Both the position numbers and the translations under genes were made by a program. A model generated the notes under the pieces. That model worked only from the letters and a program-made list of their open reading frames with translations. It was not told where the DNA came from and ran no database searches. A DNA stretch of 37,215 bases from Pseudomonas sp. Fl4BN1 (GTDB lineage: Bacteria; Pseudomonadota; Gammaproteobacteria; Pseudomonadales; Pseudomonadaceae): NCBI RefSeq assembly GCF_009908285.1, contig NZ_JAAARM010000049.1:1-37215 (forward strand). The letters run 5' to 3'. This document shows positions 13,506 through 20,556 of the stretch, piece after piece (the first letter of the stretch is position 1; each line of letters starts with the position of its first letter).

Positions 13506-13729
13506 ACATCATCCGGCCTCATGCCCCCCCCCAGGAGCGCCGTACAGCCACGGTCGTGACAGGCCCCTGGCCGACTTACAGCCAGTTCAAGGATCTGCCC
13601 GAGCGCGAGCGCTGGGTGCTCTATGGCAGCGCCAAGGCCTACCGCGAGGCGCTGGAAACCCAGGGCTTTGCCATGGCCGAGAGCTACGACGACTTCATCA
13701 GCCGTATCTGCCAGGAGCTTGAACTGTGA
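13502..13729 (+). CDS. Small phage protein of unknown function
   Basis: This 75-aa protein from the ATG at 13502 is preceded by AGGAGGTGCGCCC. It contains PTYSQFKDLPERERWVLYGS and ends EL. It is mostly helical and acidic at the C-terminus. It overlaps the upstream stop by 4 nt and the downstream GTG start by 4 nt. No family recognised. Confidence 0.6.
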   Translation: MNIIRPHAPPQERRTATVVTGPWPTYSQFKDLPERERWVLYGSAKAYREALETQGFAMAESYDDFISRICQELEL

Positions 13730-14502
13730 CCAAGCCAGTTAATGTGGAAAAGGCCACGCCAACCATATTTTATGCCAAGCAGGCCCCGTACAGCTCGGTC
13801 AGCAATGACGTGGTGGCCATGATCTCCAATCCGGACGCCCTTGCCATCTGGATCTTCCTGCAAACCCGCACCAGCGATTGGAAGGTGATCGGATCGTTCC
13901 TCCAGGACAGGTTCTCGATCGGTCGCGAGCGCTACTCGAAGGCCATGGCGTGCCTCAAGGACCTGGGGCTGGTTAGCCATGAAGTCGTGCGCGAGGAGGG
14001 TACCGGCAAGGTGCTTGGCCGCCGTGTAATCGTCCACTACGAACCGAACCTACAGGTTTCCGAATATTCGGTTAACCGAAGTGTGGGTTTGCCGAACTGC
14101 GGGGAAACCGACAACTACTTAATAAAGGATTCTATTACTCAATCAATAGAGAAAGAACCAACGGTCGCTAACGCTCCCTCGGCATCGAGGAAGAAGGCTC
14201 AGAAGTTCGATCCCCTTACCGCCAAGCCGACCAACGTGAGCGAACAGGTCTGGGCCGACTGGTGCCAGCACCGCAAGGAGATCCACAAACCGCTGACCGC
14301 CAAGAGCTGTGAGCAGCAGGCCAAGGCGCTGGCCAACCATGCAGCACCAGACGCGGTGATCAACCAGTCCATCAGCAACGGCTGGACCGGCCTGTTCCCG
14401 GACAAGGTGCTGCCAGGCGCTGGCGCCAGTAGCGCCCAGCAGAGCGCCGTCCTCAGCGTTCCAACTCACACCCAGGAGATGTACCCCAATGACCTTTTCT
14501 AA
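13726..14502 (+). CDS. O-like replication initiation protein
   Basis: This 258-aa protein begins with GTG at 13726. Residues ~20-110 form a winged-helix module (VSNDVVAMISNPDALAIWIF, IGRERYSKAMACLKDLGLVS) as in phage replication initiators and DnaD-like proteins. The C-terminal part (~165-230, VSEQVWADWCQHRKEIHKPL, AVINQSISNGWTGLF) is the short segment often at the end of such proteins. It precedes a DnaC-like loader and a DnaB-like helicase, making an initiator-loader-helicase unit. The phage origin may lie in or near this gene. Confidence 0.8.
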   Translation: MTKPVNVEKATPTIFYAKQAPYSSVSNDVVAMISNPDALAIWIFLQTRTSDWKVIGSFLQDRFSIGRERYSKAMACLKDLGLVSHEVVREEGTGKVLGRRVIVHYEPNLQVSEYSVNRSVGLPNCGETDNYLIKDSITQSIEKEPTVANAPSASRKKAQKFDPLTAKPTNVSEQVWADWCQHRKEIHKPLTAKSCEQQAKALANHAAPDAVINQSISNGWTGLFPDKVLPGAGASSAQQSAVLSVPTHTQEMYPNDLF

Positions 14503-15310
14503 ATTCAGCCCGGCACCGCAGTTGATCGAAAGCCGGACTAGGGCTTGCGGCGTCCCTGGGCATAACCAGTTCCAGCAGGGTCTGGTCGAGCAGTTCGATG
14601 GATCATGGAAACCCAACACCTGTCCGGCCTGTCGTTGGCAGGCGCTGTACAACACTCCGAAGGATCGTGACGAACACCTGAGTGCCGTGGCGGACGATGC
14701 TGCTGAATACTTGAACCTTGCTCTGATCGCCACCGGCATCACGCCGCGTTTTCGTGGGTGCAGCTTCGACGGCTACACCACTGGCGACGACAAAGCCAAG
14801 CAGCGCGCACTGAGCATCTGCCGGAAGTATGCCGAGGGCTTCGAGGCGCATTCGCAGGCTGGGCGTGCGCTGATGCTCATGGGCGAGATCGGCACCGGCA
14901 AGACGCACCTGGCCTGCGCCATCCTGCAACACGTTGTTCGCCAAGGCGGGTATACGGGGCTAATCGTCACCGCGGAGTCGATCACCCAGGCAGTGACCGA
15001 CAGCTTTCGCGGCAATGCAGGGCCGTCCAAGTCCGACCTGATCGCCGAGCTCGCCGCAGTTGACCTGCTGGTCATTGACGAGGTTGGTATGCATACGGCC
15101 AAGCCTGGGAAGGACTTCACCCCGGGGCTGCTGCATGAGGCAATTGATCGTCGTTACCAATTGATCAAGCCAACCATTTTGATCAGCAACCAGAAGCCAG
15201 AGATGCTGCAGGACTTCATCGGCCCTCGCGCTGCTGATCGTCTGCGCGAAAACGGTGGCCTGCTGGCCCCCTTCACCTGGGGGTCTGCCCGCTCTGGAGG
15301 TACGGCATGA
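14489..15310 (+). CDS. DnaC-like helicase loader (AAA+ ATPase)
   Basis: This 273-aa protein has a Walker A motif GEIGTGKTH (residues 132-140) and Walker B LLVIDEVG (193-200), with ISNQKPE as sensor-like segment (~232). The N-terminus holds a possible zinc site (C20, H25, C45, C48). The family loads DnaB-type helicase at the origin. It overlaps the O-like gene by 14 nt and the helicase gene by 4 nt. Confidence 0.9.
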   Translation: MTFSKFSPAPQLIESRTRACGVPGHNQFQQGLVEQFDGSWKPNTCPACRWQALYNTPKDRDEHLSAVADDAAEYLNLALIATGITPRFRGCSFDGYTTGDDKAKQRALSICRKYAEGFEAHSQAGRALMLMGEIGTGKTHLACAILQHVVRQGGYTGLIVTAESITQAVTDSFRGNAGPSKSDLIAELAAVDLLVIDEVGMHTAKPGKDFTPGLLHEAIDRRYQLIKPTILISNQKPEMLQDFIGPRAADRLRENGGLLAPFTWGSARSGGTA

Positions 15311-16746
15311 CGAACTATCCGGATTTTGCTGATATTCCACCGGCTTATGGCGTTGTGCCTGAGTCTGCGCTCTACAGCCATGATGCTGAATACGCTTTGA
15401 TCGGCAGCATGATCCACCAGCCTGAGCTGATCGACGATGCAGGAGCCCGATTGGTAGTTGGTGACTTCCACCACCCGGCCTGTGCTGAGCTGTACGAGCT
15501 GCTTCTGGTGCTGCGCACCAAGGGTGTGGGGATTGACGTTGTGACGCTATCAGACGCTCGCAGCCACCTTGCTGACGGGCAGAGCACGCTGTCGGTGGCC
15601 TCCCATATCGCGCACAACACCCCCAGCGCAGCGAACTTCAGCGCCTACAGCAAGATCGTCAAGCAGCGATCCGTAGCCAGACGGGTTATCGCGGCTGCGC
15701 AGATCATGAGTCAGCGTCTGATCGATGGCGAGCCGCTGGACGAGGTGCTGGCTCAGGGACAGCAGGCCTGGGTGTCGCTTGAGGCTGAGGGGCTGGATTC
15801 GCGCCGCCGATATCGCTTTGTGCGCGACATCCTGCCCGAGGCTATCGATGGGATTGATCGGCGGTTCAACCGGACGGTAAGTCTTGGGTTCGACACTGGT
15901 CTGCCTTCGCTGGATGAGTTCATTCCCGGGCTTTGTCCTGGTCACATGGTGGTCATCGCCGGTGCGCCAGGTAGCGGCAAGACCACGTTGGGCTTGGGCA
16001 TCTCCGAGCGTGTAGCGCTGGTCAAGAAGCTCCCGTCGCTGGTGTTCTCGATGGAGATGACCGACGTGGAACTGACGAACCGCTCTCTGGCTTCCGTCGG
16101 CGGTGTTCAGCTCAAGCACATCAGCGAAGGGCACTCGATGGGCGACGGCGATTGGCCGGGCCTGACTTCTGCGGTCAACCTGCTGAACGAGGCGCCGCTG
16201 ATCTTCTGTGACGATGCATCGCTGACGCTGCGGGATATTCGGCAGATCTGCCGCACGGTTAAGCGCGAGCACGGGCTTGGCATCGTGGCGGTGGACTACA
16301 TCGGGCTTATCAACGGCGAGAGCAAATCGTCGAGTCGTTACGAACAGGTCACCGATATCAGTAAGGGCCTGAAGCGCCTGGCTAAGGAGCTGGGCGTGCC
16401 CCTGGTGGTGCTGGCGCAGCTCAACCGCGGGCCGAACAGCAGGGCCAACAAGCGCCCGACCAAAAGCGACCTGCGCGACTCCGGGCAGATCGAGGCCGAT
16501 GCCGACGTGGTGGTGCTGGTGCATCGAGACAGCGAGACCGATGCCGGCAAGGCCGGAGTCACCGAGTTGATCGTGGACAAGAACCGCCATGGCCCGACCG
16601 GCACCTGCCGCGTCCAGCACCAGGGCGCTTATCACCGATTTGTTGAGCTTGTGGGGAACCCGTTTCCAGCAGACGAAGAGGTTGAAATGAACCGGCCGGG
16701 CCGTAGCTTCGCCCGTACCTACAAGGGGAGAAAAGACCATGAATAG
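15307..16746 (+). CDS. DnaB-like replicative helicase
   Basis: This 479-aa protein has an N-terminal DnaB domain (residues ~20-120, AEYALIGSMIHQPELIDDAG) and a RecA-like ATPase core. Walker A is GAPGSGKTT (219-227), Walker B ends at D329 in IVAVDYIGL, and LAQLNRG (~371-377) and DLRDSGQIEADADVV are later helicase motifs. Length is typical for DnaB. The phage therefore brings both helicase and loader. The final ~8 residues overlap the next gene. Confidence 0.95.
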   Translation: MTNYPDFADIPPAYGVVPESALYSHDAEYALIGSMIHQPELIDDAGARLVVGDFHHPACAELYELLLVLRTKGVGIDVVTLSDARSHLADGQSTLSVASHIAHNTPSAANFSAYSKIVKQRSVARRVIAAAQIMSQRLIDGEPLDEVLAQGQQAWVSLEAEGLDSRRRYRFVRDILPEAIDGIDRRFNRTVSLGFDTGLPSLDEFIPGLCPGHMVVIAGAPGSGKTTLGLGISERVALVKKLPSLVFSMEMTDVELTNRSLASVGGVQLKHISEGHSMGDGDWPGLTSAVNLLNEAPLIFCDDASLTLRDIRQICRTVKREHGLGIVAVDYIGLINGESKSSSRYEQVTDISKGLKRLAKELGVPLVVLAQLNRGPNSRANKRPTKSDLRDSGQIEADADVVVLVHRDSETDAGKAGVTELIVDKNRHGPTGTCRVQHQGAYHRFVELVGNPFPADEEVEMNRPGRSFARTYKGRKDHE

Positions 16747-17026
16747 CGTAACTGCGGCACTGCCGCGCAAGAGCCTGAGCTCGGTCGAATGCAAGTTTCT
16801 GAAGGTCGGCAACCGGATGCTGCTGGAACAAACCAATGGCCGGATCGCATCGGCGGCATTGATGGACATCGTGGCCGACTGGCACGGCACTCGGGCAAAC
16901 ATCGGTTTCGAGCAGTTCGCCAAGAACTGGATCGCCGAGGGCAACGCCAAGAACAAACACGCCAACAAGCTGCTGCGAGAGCTGTTCGGCCTTGATCAAG
17001 ATCCGACCCCGCGGAGGGCTGCATGA
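16739..17026 (+). CDS. Small protein between helicase and Q genes
   Basis: This 95-aa protein contains RMLLEQTNGRIASAALMDIV and IGFEQFAKNWIAEGNAKNKH, a mixed helical fold with a basic C-terminus. It overlaps the helicase by 8 nt and the Q-like gene by 4 nt. In lambdoid phages this position holds nin-region genes, but no specific match is recognised. Confidence 0.65.
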   Translation: MNSVTAALPRKSLSSVECKFLKVGNRMLLEQTNGRIASAALMDIVADWHGTRANIGFEQFAKNWIAEGNAKNKHANKLLRELFGLDQDPTPRRAA

Positions 17027-17397
17027 AGAAACGAACGTATATCGACAAGCCCCTGGGGGATACTGAGTGGCTGCTGGAGCAGTGGGGCAGTTGGCGGATG
17101 GATGGGATGGGGGTGCCTCGGTACGTTTCGCCCTCCGTCACCGGCGCTGCCGCGGGTGGTGGTTGTCAGTATTCCTTGACCGATGACGAAGCGCTGGCAA
17201 TTGACTCTGCAGTGGCCAAGCTGACGAAGCGCAACCAGCAGATGGGGGACTTCGTCTGGCTCTACTTCGGCTCGAAGTGGACTATGGTCCGGGTTGGTGA
17301 GTCAGTTGGGGTTTCCGAGCGCACGGCAAGGGAAATCATCAAGGGCGGCGTCGGCTTTATCGATGGCTACTTGCACGGAATCAGCGAGGCAGCGTAA
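17023..17397 (+). CDS. Q-type late antitermination protein
   Basis: This 124-aa protein has TEWLLEQWGSWRMDG near the N-terminus and ends in a sigma-like HTH (MVRVGESVGVSERTAREIIK, residues ~85-104), the layout of the phage 21/P22-type antitermination Q family. It should modify RNA polymerase at the late promoter so transcription runs through terminators into the lysis, head and tail genes. It is the last early gene; the region after it holds terminators, as expected. Confidence 0.85.
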   Translation: MKKRTYIDKPLGDTEWLLEQWGSWRMDGMGVPRYVSPSVTGAAAGGGCQYSLTDDEALAIDSAVAKLTKRNQQMGDFVWLYFGSKWTMVRVGESVGVSERTAREIIKGGVGFIDGYLHGISEAA

Positions 17398-17471
17398 AAA
17401 ATTCTTTCATGCCGGATAAACACCTGTTTTCATGGCAGCGTGTTTAGCTTTTCAAGCGCGACACCACAGAG

Positions 17472-17500
17472 AAAGCCCGGCCATTGCGCTGGGCTTTTTC
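17472..17500 (+). terminator. Intrinsic terminator downstream of Q
   Basis: AAAGCCC pairs with GGGCTTT across a 12-nt loop and is followed by TTCGTTT. It would end early transcripts or act as the late-leader terminator that Q overcomes. Confidence 0.75.
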
Positions 17501-17660
17501 GTTTATGCAGATGACGCGCCCAGGCAGCTGGGCTAAGTCGGTAGTGGCGTGGATCAAAGCCGTGCGCTCCCTGATCGACTACGCGATGAGAGTCTGGGGT
17601 ACGTGACCCAGCGAGCCAGACCACCAAGCCGGGTATGCACCGGCCCTCTGCACCCATTCG

Positions 17661-17686
17661 AGCCTCGGCATCCGCTGGGGCTTTTT
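17661..17686 (+). terminator. Intrinsic terminator in the late leader
   Basis: AGCCTC pairs with GGGGCT (one G-T pair) and runs into TTTTT, 18 bp upstream of the first late gene. Placement just ahead of the gene fits a tR'-like terminator read through with Q. Confidence 0.65.
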
Positions 17687-17704
17687 CATTTCTGGAGCAC
17701 GGCA

Positions 17705-18265
17705 ATGCAGAGTTCGGACTTCGTTAAGGGTGTATCAGGCTGGCGTATCACCGATGGCCGCATTGAGCTGTATGGCGGACTGGCTCCGATCATCCTGGAG
17801 AAGACGCCAGAGCCTGAGCAACCCTTCGTTGTTGTCGATGGCGTCGCCTACATCAGCGAGGCCTCCATCAAGGATGGCTCTATCGGCAAGACCCGGATCA
17901 CCAACAGCGTGTCGGTGAGGTTCGGGGCTGGCGGCAGCAGTTCCTCGCAGTTCTTGCTGGACGCTGACAAGTTCCAGGTGAATGAGCGCATTGATTCTGT
18001 GAAGGAGGAAGTTGAGCGCTTGAAGCTTGAGCAGCACGCAGATGTCGTCAATCTCGATATGGCGCAGCGGCTCCTTTCTGAGCGATTGGATAGCCTAGCG
18101 AAGAAGTTGAACGAGCTGCATACCCTGCTGGGTGAGACCAAAGACCGTGTCAAGCGCGAGATTGCTGAGACAGTTCTGCAAGATCTGGAGCGCGACAAGT
18201 CTGGCGTCGTACTCGGCACCTTCAGGGCAGCCTTCCCTTCGGCGGACCCCCAGGTGCTGGGCTGA
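17705..18265 (+). CDS. Tail-tip J C-terminus-like (DUF1983-type) protein
   Basis: This 186-aa protein from the ATG at 17705 (GGAG upstream) has an N-terminal ~100 residues like the C-terminal part of lambda J: FVVVDGVAYISEASIKDGSI, GKTRITNSVSVRFG, FLLDADKFQV. A long coiled coil follows (~105-165, VKEEVERLKLEQHADVVNLD). It may be a separate tail-tip or fibre component, or a fragment that became an independent gene. It lies far from the J gene (34814), directly before the holin. Confidence 0.7.
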   Translation: MQSSDFVKGVSGWRITDGRIELYGGLAPIILEKTPEPEQPFVVVDGVAYISEASIKDGSIGKTRITNSVSVRFGAGGSSSSQFLLDADKFQVNERIDSVKEEVERLKLEQHADVVNLDMAQRLLSERLDSLAKKLNELHTLLGETKDRVKREIAETVLQDLERDKSGVVLGTFRAAFPSADPQVLG

Positions 18266-18307
18266 CCAAATCCTAACCCCTCACTCCCTAACCGGGAGGA
18301 TATCGAG

Positions 18308-18637
18308 ATGAACATGCCAGACAAACCAGACACTTGGGCGGGTGCGCTTGCGTGGTTGAGTCAGCATTCGCCAGTGCTGGGTGCCGCGCTCCTATCCGCG
18401 ACCATGGCGGTCCTGCGGATAATCTACGGCGGCGGCACCAGGCGCCAGATGCTGGTGGAGGGCGCCATCTGCGGCGGACTGACCCTGACCATCATCAGCG
18501 GCCTGGAGTTCTTCGGCTTGCCTCAGACCTTGTCCACGTTCGTCGGTGGTTGGGTTGGCTTCCTCGGCGTCGAGAAGATCCGCACCATCGCTGACCGGTT
18601 CACCGACTTCAAGCTGCCCAGTCGTAAGGCCGATTAA
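18308..18637 (+). CDS. Lambda-family holin
   Basis: This 109-aa protein has three hydrophobic segments, VLGAALLSATMAVLRIIYGG, VEGAICGGLTLTIISGLEFF and TLSTFVGGWVGFLGVEKI. A charged C-terminal tail (FTDFKLPSRKAD) follows, the layout of lambda-type class I holins of the Phage_holin_3 group. It would form holes in the inner membrane at lysis. The start is backed by GGGAGGATATCGAG upstream. No endolysin gene follows within the window. Confidence 0.85.
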   Translation: MNMPDKPDTWAGALAWLSQHSPVLGAALLSATMAVLRIIYGGGTRRQMLVEGAICGGLTLTIISGLEFFGLPQTLSTFVGGWVGFLGVEKIRTIADRFTDFKLPSRKAD

Positions 18638-18691
18638 TCCGCGCCACGTTTTCGAATGCGCCCAATCGTGGCGCCGAATGAGGAACACACC

Positions 18692-18868
18692 ATGAGCACC
18701 ATCAGTGCCGAGTACTACCAAATCAAGGGCATGGTCGGTGATATGACGCCCGAGGAGCAGGCCGAGGTCGCCCGGATTGAAGCCCTGGTGATTGAGTTGG
18801 CCAAGTCGTCCCAGTCTGCGGCCCTGGGCGTGATCCTGGCTTCGATCAAACTTTCACTGGAAGGGTGA
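18692..18868 (+). CDS. Small phage protein downstream of holin
   Basis: This 58-aa protein from the ATG at 18692 (AGGA upstream) is MSTISAEYYQIKGMVGDMTP followed by an acidic helix and a hydrophobic C-terminal helix (SAALGVILASIKLSLEG). No family recognised. It is the first of five tightly packed small genes before the HNH gene. Confidence 0.65.
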   Translation: MSTISAEYYQIKGMVGDMTPEEQAEVARIEALVIELAKSSQSAALGVILASIKLSLEG

Positions 18869-18873
18869 GCGCC

Positions 18874-19116
18874 ATGCTCATCGAGTTCGAATGCTCCAGG
18901 TGTCACTGGGTAAGGATTGAGCCCATGCCGTACCACTCCAGCACGACCATGTGCGAGGCGTGCCGGCGCTCTGTTTTGGGTGGTGGAAAGTTGCCGCCGC
19001 CTCCACCCATGCGCGTGCCTATGGCGCCGCTGGTGCCAAGCCTTGGCTCGATGCTGGTGGCGGTCGTGTTCCTGGTTGGGGTGGCGATAGGCGCCAAGAT
19101 GGCAGGGGGCTGGTGA
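18874..19116 (+). CDS. Small membrane protein with zinc-finger-like motif
   Basis: This 80-aa protein from the ATG at 18874 has a four-cysteine pattern CSRCHWV...CEACRRS in residues ~7-33, a proline run, then a C-terminal transmembrane helix (MLVAVVFLVGVAIGAKMAGG). A GTG at 18865 would add three residues, but the ATG has better spacing to GGAAGG. It overlaps the next start by one base. Function unknown; it may be anchored in the inner membrane. Confidence 0.65.
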   Translation: MLIEFECSRCHWVRIEPMPYHSSTTMCEACRRSVLGGGKLPPPPPMRVPMAPLVPSLGSMLVAVVFLVGVAIGAKMAGGW

Positions 19117-19337
19117 TGCGGTATCGAGACCTGGTGGGCAAGACGGCAAGCGAACTGAAGGCCTGCACCAAGGACGGCGCGCCTGAATGGCTGGTTGGAT
19201 ATGCCAAGGCATCGATGGCCAAGGCCGACTACTACCACGGTGGGCGTCGAAGCATAACCTGCCCACTTCGCGCTAGGGCAATGAATGAACTGCTGCAGCT
19301 CGGCGACGTGCTGCGGTACTGGAAGCGGTGGGCCTGA
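19116..19337 (+). CDS. Small phage protein of unknown function
   Basis: This 73-aa protein begins MRYRDLVGKTASELKACTKD and contains WLVGYAKASMAKADYYHGGR. The start overlaps the previous stop by one base and its stop overlaps the next ATG by one. Codon use fits the surrounding genes. It is a typical conserved late-region small protein with no known role. Confidence 0.6.
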   Translation: MRYRDLVGKTASELKACTKDGAPEWLVGYAKASMAKADYYHGGRRSITCPLRARAMNELLQLGDVLRYWKRWA

Positions 19338-19537
19338 TGGCTTGCAGCGGATGCGCCGCCCGGCGCGAATGGATCAACAAAATGGGAAGGCTGGCTTATG
19401 AGCGGGCAAGTGAACTCTTTACTGGTCGAGATGCTGGCCGAGCAGAAGAAGCAGACGGCGATCCTCGAAAGGATGGCAGAGCAGCAAGGCCTGCTGATCC
19501 AGGCTCTGGCCGAGGAGCAGGTCGATCAAGACCCTGA
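19337..19537 (+). CDS. Small protein with N-terminal CxxCAARRE motif
   Basis: This 66-aa frame starts MACSGCAARREWINKMGRLA, an N-terminus I recall from small late phage proteins. The last ~35 residues are rich in R, G, P and D and look like out-of-frame readthrough, because the next gene (19398) overlaps it for 140 nt in another frame. The real product may be shorter in relatives, or the tail has drifted. Confidence 0.5.
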   Translation: MACSGCAARREWINKMGRLAYERASELFTGRDAGRAEEADGDPRKDGRAARPADPGSGRGAGRSRP

Positions 19538-19580
19538 TGCCCGACCTCTGACCTATATGGACGGTACGCCATGCCGGTGA
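19398..19580 (+). CDS. Small coiled-coil phage protein
   Basis: This 60-aa protein reads MSGQVNSLLVEMLAEQKKQT, then ILERMAEQQGLLIQALAEEQ and ends YMDGTPCR. The first two thirds form a coiled coil. This pattern ending in YMDGTPCR is one I recall as a conserved late-region small protein. It overlaps the frame of the preceding gene by 140 nt and the HNH gene by 10 nt. Confidence 0.65.
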   Translation: MSGQVNSLLVEMLAEQKKQTAILERMAEQQGLLIQALAEEQVDQDPDARPLTYMDGTPCR

Positions 19581-19900
19581 GGCCGAAGCGCTACGCACCA
19601 GCAGCAGCCAAGACTATTCAGCATCAACCGGCCGATCAGCAGCGTGGCACCAGCACCCAGCGTGGGTATGGGTACCGGTGGCAGCAGGCTAGGGCTGGCT
19701 ACCTGCGTAAGCATCCTCTGTGTGTTGAGTGCGAGAAGCTCGGCAGGGTAGAGCCTGCTACTGACCTGGATCACATTACTCCTCACCGAGGCGATAACGA
19801 CCTGTTCTGGGACCGCTCTAACTGGCAGCCCCTCTGTCACCCGTGTCATAGCCGCAAAACAGCAACCGAGGATGGTGGCTGGGGCAATGCACGGCGCTAA
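19571..19900 (+). CDS. HNH endonuclease (packaging-associated)
   Basis: This 109-aa protein has the HNH core: C51-x-x-C54, D67-H68-x-x-P-H72, WDRSNWQ with N84, and C89-x-x-C92-H93. In HK97-like phages an HNH endonuclease sits just before the terminase genes and assists cos cleavage with the terminase. Location, size and motifs all fit that role. The N-terminal 40 residues are basic. Confidence 0.9.
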   Translation: MPVRPKRYAPAAAKTIQHQPADQQRGTSTQRGYGYRWQQARAGYLRKHPLCVECEKLGRVEPATDLDHITPHRGDNDLFWDRSNWQPLCHPCHSRKTATEDGGWGNARR

Positions 19901-19959
19901 AGCGCAAAAAAGGCACGAAAACAGGGCGGAAACGCCTGTAATGAGATGAATTCTTATTA

Positions 19960-20050
19960 TTGGCAGGGGGAGGGTAAAAAGTTGAGGGACTTTTGCTTCT
20001 AGACCGCGCCCAAACGTTTTTTTCGCGCCGTCACTTGAGCAAAACCGTTT
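19960..20050 (+). other. Possible cos / packaging-start region
   Basis: The 200-bp gap between the HNH gene and the small terminase has no ORF. It contains a G-rich tract running into GAGGGTAAAAAG, a perfect hairpin AAAAGT-tgaggg-ACTTTT (19977-19994) and a GC run. HK97-type cos sites lie in this gene gap. The exact nick position cannot be seen. Confidence 0.35.
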
Positions 20051-20100
20051 TTCAGCACACGTACACACCGCCGAAAGGCTGCATTTACCGAGTATTCACC

Positions 20101-20523
20101 ATGGCAAACCCGCGAAAGCCTGCGCAGCTCAAGGCCGTCGCCGGCACTTCGCGGAAAGATCGTGACGTCCCGGTCGAAGTCGAGCTGCCTCTTGTCGATG
20201 AGGCGCCGGCCGTTCCTGACTGGATGCCCAACGCTCACGCCATCAAAGAATGGAACCGGCTTGTGCCGATCCTGATGGCTAACAAACTGTTAACCGATGC
20301 CGCGCTCAGTCCGCTTGCTCACATGTGTGCGCTGCACGGAAAGATCGTGCAGCTATACGCCGCTGGTGAAGCGCCGACCGCGAGTATGTCCGGCACGCTG
20401 CGCAACTTGCAGAACGATTTCGGCCTTACGCCGGTCGCCCAGGGCAAGGTCAAATCCTCCGGAGCTGATGACAACAAAGGCAACGCCTTCGCCGGGAACG
20501 GTCGTAAGCGGGTGACCAAATAA
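20101..20523 (+). CDS. Terminase small subunit (P27 family)
   Basis: This 140-aa protein begins MANPRKPAQLKAVAGTSRKD and continues WMPNAHAIKEWNRLVPILMA and LRNLQNDFGLTPVAQGKVKS, the Terminase_4 / P27 pattern. It recognises the packaging site and recruits the large subunit. The ATG at 20101 was chosen because the family starts with this lysine-rich segment; the frame runs further upstream through the noncoding gap. Confidence 0.9.
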   Translation: MANPRKPAQLKAVAGTSRKDRDVPVEVELPLVDEAPAVPDWMPNAHAIKEWNRLVPILMANKLLTDAALSPLAHMCALHGKIVQLYAAGEAPTASMSGTLRNLQNDFGLTPVAQGKVKSSGADDNKGNAFAGNGRKRVTK

Positions 20524-20556
20524 TCGAATGATCTGGCTGTCCAGTCTGGAGTAGGG

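Larger units (their letters stand above)
17398..17704 (+). promoter_or_regulatory. Late control region (Q-response region) without genes
   Basis: The gap between the Q-like gene and the first late gene holds two terminator-like hairpins (17472-17500 and 17661-17686) and no supported ORF. No tRNA cloverleaf could be folded. A late promoter and Q-binding site would be expected here, but I cannot point to a convincing -10/-35 pair. Confidence 0.45.

Noticed and set aside
15550..16968. 472-codon frame on the minus strand opposite the helicase gene
   Set aside because: It mirrors the DnaB-like gene in GC-rich DNA, has no recognisable domain and would break the operon.
17500..17660. tRNA-like stems in the region before the first late gene
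   Set aside because: No acceptor/anticodon/T-arm combination could be assembled.
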